Origin: Burkholderiales bacterium
GTDB taxonomy: Bacteria; Pseudomonadota; Gammaproteobacteria; Burkholderiales; SHXO01
Length of the DNA: 9,573 nt
Direction: 5' to 3'
Assembly (NCBI GenBank): GCA_026125625.1
Contig: JAHCKU010000087.1
Location: 1 to 9,573, forward strand
Under the pieces are notes generated by a model, which searched no databases, was not told the DNA's origin, and was given only the letters and a program-made list of their open reading frames with translations. The translations under genes and the position numbers were made by a program. Shown piece after piece: positions 5,988 through 9,573 of this stretch. Positions within the stretch are counted from its first letter, which is position 1. Each line of letters starts with the position of its first letter.

Positions 5988-6190
5988 CAATGAACCCCGC
6001 CTTGAGCCGGCCCGTGCAGCTGCTCGAGCAGGTCGGCATGGTGCTGGATGGATACGCAGGCTGGGCAGGTAAAATCCTGTTGGCATCGCGCACACTGCGG
6101 CGTAGAATTCGAAGCCGTTGGTCTCGCTGTACTTGTTGCTGCTTCCTTCGGCGCCTCGGTCCTCCCCGAGGCGCCTTTCTTCCTGGGCAT
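5987..6190 (-). CDS. Zinc-ribbon-like microprotein, 67 aa
   Basis: The product begins MPRKKGASGRTEAPKEAATS, a basic, low-complexity N-terminal arm, and then carries a four-cysteine cluster, Cys33-X2-Cys36-X5-Cys42-X2-Cys45, followed by His50 and His51. The compact cluster suggests a single bound zinc. A helix HADLLEQLHG and a short tail end the protein. ATG 6190 has GAGGGG 7 nt upstream. The stop is in TGATG overlap with the winged-helix gene, so the two are likely made together and might act together on the nearby repeats. The family is not recognised. The 5' part of the gene also holds a plus-strand hairpin and a promoter-like sequence that could produce an antisense RNA. Confidence 0.65.
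   Translation of the reverse strand: MPRKKGASGRTEAPKEAATSTARPTASNSTPQCARCQQDFTCPACVSIQHHADLLEQLHGPAQGGVH
6080..6108 (+). promoter_or_regulatory. Sigma70-like promoter on the plus strand inside the zinc-ribbon gene
   Basis: TTGGCA at 6080-6085 and TAGAAT at 6103-6108 are separated by exactly 17 bp. Each hexamer matches consensus at five of six positions. It points against the operon and toward a hairpin terminator 42 bp downstream. Matches of this quality can arise about once by chance in a window this size counting both strands, so the pairing with a terminator is what makes it notable. Confidence 0.4.
6115..6182 (+). ncRNA. Candidate antisense RNA over the zinc-ribbon gene
   Basis: If the promoter at 6080-6108 fires, transcription would start near 6115 and stop after the hairpin ending at 6175, giving an RNA of about 68 nt that is fully complementary to the 5' coding part of the zinc-ribbon mRNA. 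There is no plus-strand protein gene here. A short, structured, counter-transcribed RNA upstream of a possible initiator gene resembles plasmid copy-number control RNAs. This is inferred from sequence only. Confidence 0.3.
6150..6182 (+). terminator. Intrinsic terminator-like hairpin on the plus strand
   Basis: GGCGCCTCGG (6150-6159) and CCGAGGCGCC (6166-6175) form a perfect 10-bp stem with a 6-nt loop. TTTCTT follows at 6176-6181 on the plus strand. The T-run is imperfect. On the minus strand no T-run follows, so the signal is directional. It lies within the coding part of the zinc-ribbon gene. Confidence 0.5.
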
Positions 6191-6229
6191 GCATGTGCCC
6201 CTCTTGCTGGGCGCTGTAGGCGCCGGTTG

Positions 6230-7138
6230 TCAGTTCACTCCTACCAATCTGGAATAGTCCAGAGCACGCAGTCCCTCACGGGCGAGTTCTTCTTCGCGCT
6301 CGATCCGAAGCACTTCGTCGGGATTGACGAAGCGCAGGATGGTGTCCTCGATCAGGTCCCGAAGCACGGCCGGGCGCAGGGCATCTAAATCGGTGGATTC
6401 GCCCTTGAAATTCTTTGAGTGGGTGCTTCGCTTCGTGGGGCGGGTGGGCAGGTTGTACTGCTCCACTTGCTCAGGAGTCAGGCCGAGTCGTTCGAAATGG
6501 ACTCGCTTGTCGTAGCCGCCGACCCTATCGACAAACTTGGGAAGTTTTCTCCGTATCGATTTCTCGATGTCGAGTCCGCTGGGGTCGTTGTCGGTCAACA
6601 GGAAGACGAAGGTCTCGCGGTCCGCCTCTGCAATCGCCTCGGCCGCTTCGTAGAGATACGACTCGCTGCTGAAGCCGACGCTGACGTACAGGGGAACTTG
6701 CCACCGCAGCGTGACGCGCGCCACCACGCCGTACAAAGCGCGTTTTTCCAACCACATTTCGACGCGATACGGGCTATCTCGCCAGATATCCAAGCGAAGC
6801 CGCTCGGCCAGATCATCCAGCGCGTCCTGGACGCCCGTGAACGTCCGGGCTTGGTAGAGCATGCAGCTGGAATCGACAATCCACGAGTAAGGGATTCGCC
6901 CGACCTGGCGCAGGTGCTGGACTGCGCGCTGCACCTTCGTGTAACCCGACTCGTCCTTGGACATGAAGCCATGGGCGAGGCTTTGGTAATAAAGCTGCCT
7001 TACTGTACATGGCTTAATCCCGGCAGCGATGCTGACGAGTGCGTCGTAGCGGACCGCCATTTCGGCCTTCGTCGCGCGCAGTCCCATTTGTGGGGCATAC
7101 CGCACAAGTCCAGGGGTGTGCCCGGATAGCGCGTCCAT
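6230..7138 (-). CDS. Stand-alone topoisomerase VI A-subunit/Spo11-like protein (mini-A-like)
   Basis: This 302-aa protein shows both halves of the Topo VI-A/Spo11 family. The N-terminal winged-helix (5Y-CAP-like) domain contains TVRQLYYQSLAHGFM (45-59); RQLYY corresponds to the family's catalytic-tyrosine motif, with Tyr51 the likely nucleophile. A Toprim domain follows: VEMWLEKRAL with Glu131, then FVFLLTDNDPSGLDI with Asp183 and Asp185, the metal-binding acidic residues. Family members cut both DNA strands through 5'-phosphotyrosine links. Topo VI needs a GHKL ATPase B subunit; none is coded here. From memory, B-less mini-A proteins have been described on plasmids and viruses, and this resembles them. 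ATG 7138 is chosen because TGATG overlaps the AlpA-like gene's stop and GAGG lies 7 nt upstream. Its place near the winged-helix gene and iterons suggests replication, resolution or packaging, but its role is unknown. Confidence 0.82.
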   Translation of the reverse strand: MDALSGHTPGLVRYAPQMGLRATKAEMAVRYDALVSIAAGIKPCTVRQLYYQSLAHGFMSKDESGYTKVQRAVQHLRQVGRIPYSWIVDSSCMLYQARTFTGVQDALDDLAERLRLDIWRDSPYRVEMWLEKRALYGVVARVTLRWQVPLYVSVGFSSESYLYEAAEAIAEADRETFVFLLTDNDPSGLDIEKSIRRKLPKFVDRVGGYDKRVHFERLGLTPEQVEQYNLPTRPTKRSTHSKNFKGESTDLDALRPAVLRDLIEDTILRFVNPDEVLRIEREEELAREGLRALDYSRLVGVN

Positions 7139-7365
7139 CAACGTGCCTCGGCCTGCCTGCATTGCACGGAAAGCCAGCGATTCAGCCCGGCTCGCGAAAG
7201 GAGCACTGACCGCCCCACCTTGACGATCGCGCCGCATTCCATCAATCCGTTGGATGACGCGTTGAAAATCCACCAGCGAACTTGCGGCTCAGTCAGCGTC
7301 CCGTTGCTCTCGGCAACGATCTGCGGCACTCGCGCCAAGTCCCGGAAATCGACCGCGTCCTCCAT
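7138..7365 (-). CDS. AlpA/excisionase-like helix-turn-helix protein
   Basis: This 75-aa protein begins MEDAVDFRDLARVPQIVAES. The core LTEPQVRWWIFNASSNGLME is a helix-turn-helix type seen beside integrases in islands and prophages, and GAIVKVGRSVLLSRAGLNRW is the following beta hairpin and helix typical of MerR/AlpA-like excisionase folds. Such proteins direct excision and activate the early operon. ATG 7365 is preferred because AGGAGG sits 9 nt upstream; the ATG at 7374 directly abuts that ribosome site. It is the first gene of the leftward operon that continues through the topoisomerase-like gene with a TGATG overlap. The ~100 bp upstream (7375-7468) should hold the operon promoter, but I cannot pick convincing hexamers. 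Confidence 0.75.
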   Translation of the reverse strand: MEDAVDFRDLARVPQIVAESNGTLTEPQVRWWIFNASSNGLMECGAIVKVGRSVLLSRAGLNRWLSVQCRQAEAR

Positions 7366-7468
7366 ATTGCCCATCCTCCTATCTGCGGCACTCGCCGGCC
7401 GACAATGGCCAGCGCATGGCGCGCATGGTGGACGCTAGGACGTGAGACGAAAAGGAAGGTTTTGCGAG

Positions 7469-7491
7469 AAAAGCCCGGAGAATCTTCCGGG
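7469..7491 (-). terminator. Intrinsic terminator after the 237-aa gene
   Basis: On the minus strand CCCGGA and TCCGGG (plus positions 7486-7491 and 7474-7479) form a 6-bp GC stem with a 6-nt loop. One base later comes TTTT (7472-7469). It lies 11 bp after the stop of the 237-aa gene and separates it from the AlpA-led operon, so the integrase-side genes are a separate transcription unit. Confidence 0.65.
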
Positions 7492-7501
7492 ATGGCTCAA
7501 G

Positions 7502-8215
7502 TCACGCAGAGCGCGCCTTGCGGACGACCTCTTCGCTGATGCCGTCTGAGCTATCGAGCGCTGCTGTAGCGAACGCGGCCAGCGCAGAAGCCGAAAGCGA
7601 GATGCCGAACGTCAACCGCTGATCGACGAAGCGCACAAAATCAGTCGCAGCTGATGCTTTCTGGTAGCCCGACGCTTGAACAAGAGCGGCGCTCTGAAGT
7701 GTTGGGTGACGGTCGTCTTCAGGGAGGTCGAGGGCCTCGAGCAGGTCTGCCCAGTCCGGCCAATACTGCTCCGAGTTGAACTCCCCCACCCGATACTCTA
7801 TGCGCTGGACTCTCTCCGTTGAGAGTAGCGCATCGAGCACCAAAGGAAACGGTGACTTCACGCCGAAGCGCTCATAGATTTCTTCGTACTCATGGAAGCA
7901 TTCACGCATGCCACGGGCGTGGCTCGAGATCTCCTCTATCAGTTCCGCTGCACGCTTGACCGCGGATCGAGTGCCGCGGATGTCGACAGTAGCGCCATCC
8001 ATCAGCGCAACCATGAGCCTCCACCACTGATCCTGAGAGGGGCGCTGTTTGGTGACGTGCTGATAGGCGGGCTTGGTACATTCCCACGCGACCAAGCGCT
8101 TGATCACCGCCCGTTCATCCATGGCGTATGCCGATGAGTCGTCAAGAACGCGGGTGCATATCGCGCGAACCTGCTCTGGAACCCAGGCGGAGATCGCAAA
8201 CTTCTCGGCAGCCAT
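7502..8215 (-). CDS. Hypothetical accessory protein in the integrase-regulator slot, 237 aa
   Basis: I do not recognise this protein. ATG 8215 has GAGGG 7 nt upstream. It starts MAAEKFAISAWVPEQVRAIC and looks all-helical and soluble. Notable stretches are a Trp/Gln-rich KQRPSQDQWWRLMVALMDGA, an acidic SHARGMRECFHEYEEIYERF, and a C-terminal VRFVDQRLTFGISLSASALA, which is the most hydrophobic part but is not a clear membrane helix. No nuclease, methylase, ATPase or toxin motif is evident. By eye its base composition is less GC-rich than the integrase and capsid genes, which fits a later acquisition. It has its own terminator and sits between integrase and excisionase-like genes, where phage satellites often carry variable cargo, including anti-phage genes. 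That role is a guess from position only. Confidence 0.72.
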   Translation of the reverse strand: MAAEKFAISAWVPEQVRAICTRVLDDSSAYAMDERAVIKRLVAWECTKPAYQHVTKQRPSQDQWWRLMVALMDGATVDIRGTRSAVKRAAELIEEISSHARGMRECFHEYEEIYERFGVKSPFPLVLDALLSTERVQRIEYRVGEFNSEQYWPDWADLLEALDLPEDDRHPTLQSAALVQASGYQKASAATDFVRFVDQRLTFGISLSASALAAFATAALDSSDGISEEVVRKARSA

Positions 8216-8243
8216 GACGCGCCCTCACTCGCGTGTATGGTCA

Positions 8244-8276
8244 GCCGGCCGTGAGCGTTGGCGCGCCGCGGCCGGC
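8244..8276. repeat. Inverted repeat between integrase and accessory gene
   Basis: GCCGGCCG (8244-8251) and CGGCCGGC (8269-8276) can form an 8-bp stem around a 17-nt loop in the 72-bp gap after the integrase stop. No T-run follows on the minus strand, so it is a weak terminator candidate. It could limit read-through from the integrase gene. Confidence 0.35.
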
Positions 8277-8287
8277 GCTTCGCTACT

Positions 8288-9328
8288 TCACTTCAGCAGC
8301 TTCGACGCCGCCTCTTCGAGCTTCGATCGCACGTGCTCATCGGAGAGGTGGCTGTAGCGCTTCACCATCGCCAAGGTCTTGTGCCCGGTGACCGCCGCGA
8401 TATCGAGCAAGGACGCGCCGGACATCGCCAAGTGACTGGCGACGGAGTGCCGCAAACTGTGAAAAATGAAGTCCGGCAGCACGCCCTGCACTTCGCGCCA
8501 GTCGTAGTAGAACGGATGCGGAAACAGCCGCGCCTCACCATCGATCGGGCGCACCTTGCCGAATTCCTTGATCAGCGGCACCAGCACGGCCGGCAGCGGC
8601 ACGGTCCTGTTCTCGTTGGTCTTGGTGGCGTTGAACGTGATGCGATGGTGCACCAGGTCGATGTCCTTCCAGCGCAGCCGCTCGATCTCACCGCGACGTG
8701 CACCGGTAGCCAGCCCCAGCCTGACAAACAAGCTGAAGCTCGGCTTGCCGCGCGCGTCAACGGCATCGAGCAAGGTCTTGGCCTCCTCTGCCGTCAGGAA
8801 GCGCACCCGGCCGGGGGACTCTTTCAGACGGCGCACGCCAGTACATGGATTAGCGGAGATCCAGCGCTTGACCCGGACCGCGTAGCCGAGCACGCGCGAC
8901 ATGGTGCTGGTGTACCGGTTGCAGCGCGCATCGGTGCGCACGCGCTGGCCGTCTTTATCCCGCTCCTCGCGCAGCTTGCGCACCGACTTCTCGATCATCG
9001 CCGGGTCGACGCGGATCAGGGCAACGCGGCCCAGCTCGGCCTTCCACCATGTGAGCATCGCGGAGATGTTCTGCCGATCGCTCTCCGCCATGTGTTCCAG
9101 CCGCTCATAGATCCAGGTGTCGATCGCATCGGCGACGGTGGTGCGCAGCGCTTCGCGCGTTGGCAGTGCATACCCACGGTCGAGTTGCGTTTCCAGATCA
9201 CGCGCCCAGGATTCGGCTGCAGTCTTGGTAGAAAATGATTTCGTCATCTCGCGCTCGCCAGAACGGCGAACGCGTGCACGCCAGCGTGTCTTACCTGACG
9301 CGGTTACCCGTTTCTCGAAGGTGGCCAT
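8288..9328 (-). CDS. int: Tyrosine recombinase/integrase of the element
   Basis: This 346-aa protein is a full-length phage-type tyrosine integrase. It begins MATFEKRVTASGKTRWRARV, an Arg-rich arm-binding N-terminus, followed by a SAM-like core-binding domain (about residues 65-165). The catalytic domain carries all expected residues: Arg211 in LATGARRGEI, Lys236 in the beta hairpin ATKTNENRTV, His290 and Arg293 in HSLRHSVASHL, His316 in TGHKTLAMV, and nucleophile Tyr325 in KRYSHLSD. ATG 9328 is chosen because GAGGAA lies 8 nt upstream; a GTG at 9346 would add six residues. The gene reads away from the tRNA-Cys and starts about 80 bp from its 3' end, the standard layout for an element inserted at a tRNA. 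No frameshift or missing catalytic residue is visible, so it is likely active. Confidence 0.95.
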   Translation of the reverse strand: MATFEKRVTASGKTRWRARVRRSGEREMTKSFSTKTAAESWARDLETQLDRGYALPTREALRTTVADAIDTWIYERLEHMAESDRQNISAMLTWWKAELGRVALIRVDPAMIEKSVRKLREERDKDGQRVRTDARCNRYTSTMSRVLGYAVRVKRWISANPCTGVRRLKESPGRVRFLTAEEAKTLLDAVDARGKPSFSLFVRLGLATGARRGEIERLRWKDIDLVHHRITFNATKTNENRTVPLPAVLVPLIKEFGKVRPIDGEARLFPHPFYYDWREVQGVLPDFIFHSLRHSVASHLAMSGASLLDIAAVTGHKTLAMVKRYSHLSDEHVRSKLEEAASKLLK

Positions 9329-9346
9329 GTCCCTGGTTCCTCGCAC

Positions 9347-9365
9347 TGTCCCACAGGTGTCCCAC
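9347..9365. repeat. Tandem TGTCCCAC repeats, putative integrase arm or excisionase sites
   Basis: TGTCCCAC occurs at 9347-9354 and again at 9358-9365, start-to-start 11 bp, about one helical turn. The pair lies between the tRNA attachment end and the integrase start, where arm-type integrase or excisionase sites are normally found. It also overlaps the integrase leader, so binding could repress the gene. Confidence 0.5.
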
Positions 9366-9410
9366 GCCCTGCTACCCGAGGTCCTATCTGGTCATAAGTG
9401 CTTGAATTAT

Positions 9411-9438
9411 TGGAGGCGGGGGTCGGAATCGAACCGGC
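9411..9438. other. Probable attachment-site half in the tRNA-Cys 3' end
   Basis: The 3' part of the tRNA (T-arm, acceptor 3' strand and CCA) directly adjoins the integrase region. Tyrosine integrases of this type usually recombine within such a segment, leaving a direct repeat of it at the far end of the element. That second copy is not in this window, so the exact core limits are unknown. Confidence 0.55.
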
Positions 9439-9484
9439 GTAGACGGCTTTGCAGGCCGCTGCATGACCACTCTGCCACCCCGCC
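9411..9484 (-). tRNA. tRNA-Cys (anticodon GCA)
   Basis: On the minus strand a complete cloverleaf begins GGCGGGG at 9484 and ends CCCCGCC-T-CCA at 9411. The anticodon loop is CTGCAAA with anticodon GCA, on a GCGGC/GCCGT stem. The T loop is TTCGATT. The acceptor stem pairs fully and the CCA end is encoded. The T stem has one C-A mismatch (plus positions 9437 and 9423). The gene is the host anchor for the inserted element and appears reconstituted and functional. Confidence 0.95.
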
Positions 9485-9527
9485 AAGGGTGGGCCCGCCG
9501 CGCTGCGTGCCGCGCCGGGGTCAAACG

Positions 9528-9564
9528 AAAAGGGAGAGCTGGCTACGACGCGACCGGCTCTCCC
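9528..9564 (-). terminator. Intrinsic terminator of the host gene upstream of tRNA-Cys
   Basis: On the minus strand GGGAGAGC (9564-9557) and GCTCTCCC (9539-9532) form an 8-bp stem around a 17-nt loop, followed by TTTT (9531-9528). It would end a leftward transcript from outside the window. The remaining bases to 9485 hold no gene; TTGACC (minus strand, 9524-9519) could be a -35 for the tRNA, but no clear -10 follows. Confidence 0.7.
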
Positions 9565-9573
9565 TCATGGAAT

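Noticed and set aside
5988..6194. N-terminal extension of the winged-helix gene to a start at 6194
   Set aside because: The extension overlaps the zinc-ribbon gene in another frame, reads as low-complexity Arg/Ala/Pro sequence, and ATG 5987 has a TGATG coupled start with family-like sequence following.
5942..6388. Plus-strand protein gene around the candidate antisense RNA
   Set aside because: The frame runs through the hairpin and is Arg/Ser/Cys-rich with no domain. No ribosome site was seen, so the plus-strand signals are better read as RNA only.
7139..7273. N-terminal extension of the topoisomerase-like gene to 7273
   Set aside because: It would overlap most of the AlpA-like gene. ATG 7138 has a GAGG ribosome site and a TGATG overlap, and the domain begins after it.
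8244..8276. Intrinsic terminator for the integrase gene
   Set aside because: The stem is strong but no T-run follows on the minus strand and the arms are individually palindromic in very GC-rich DNA. It is kept only as an inverted repeat.
8258..9238. Plus-strand open frame of about 326 codons
   Set aside because: It lies opposite the integrase, which retains all catalytic residues. The plus product has no family features.

Overview
This window is the integrase-proximal part of an integrated mobile element in a GC-rich proteobacterium. The tRNA-Cys sequence and codon use fit a Xanthomonadaceae/Lysobacterales-like or Burkholderiales-like host, but this is a weak inference. Every supported gene lies on the minus strand, so the biological order runs right to left. 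A tRNA-Cys(GCA) at 9411-9484 marks the chromosomal attachment site, and a tyrosine integrase gene starts about 80 bp inside the junction. The distal end of the element is outside the window, beyond position 1.

Layout, right to left: host terminator and tRNA-Cys; putative integrase arm-site repeats; tyrosine recombinase (8288-9328); an unrecognised 237-aa gene with its own terminator (7502-8215), in the usual cargo slot between integrase and regulator; an AlpA/excisionase-like HTH protein (7138-7365); a stand-alone Topo VI-A/Spo11-like protein with catalytic Tyr and Toprim motifs and no B subunit (6230-7138); a zinc-ribbon microprotein (5987-6190) and a winged-helix protein (5517-5987). Next comes an iteron-like array whose four copies lie at exact multiples of 22 bp (5366-5488). 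Several small coupled ORFs and a palindrome-dense segment (4645-4800) follow, then a Nu1-like small terminase (4023-4535), two unrecognised genes, an HK97-fold major capsid protein (1821-3014), and a lambda-type tail tape measure protein that runs off the left edge (1-1757).

The right half looks like a regulation/replication module and the left half like a packaging/morphogenesis module. The morphogenesis set is strikingly sparse. No large terminase, portal, prohead protease, head-tail connector or tail tube gene lies between small terminase, capsid and tape measure. Genes are tightly packed with ATGA, GTGA and TGATG overlaps, and no decay is visible. I therefore favour a compact phage-satellite-like element over an eroded prophage. 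Such an element could bring its own packaging specificity (TerS), shell (capsid) and tail-length ruler (tape measure) and borrow the rest from a helper phage. The helper dependence is inference. A rearranged or deleted prophage remains possible until the sequence left of position 1 is seen.

Other items of note are a candidate plus-strand promoter and terminator pair that would make a ~68-nt antisense RNA over the zinc-ribbon gene, and a strong hairpin between capsid and tape measure genes.
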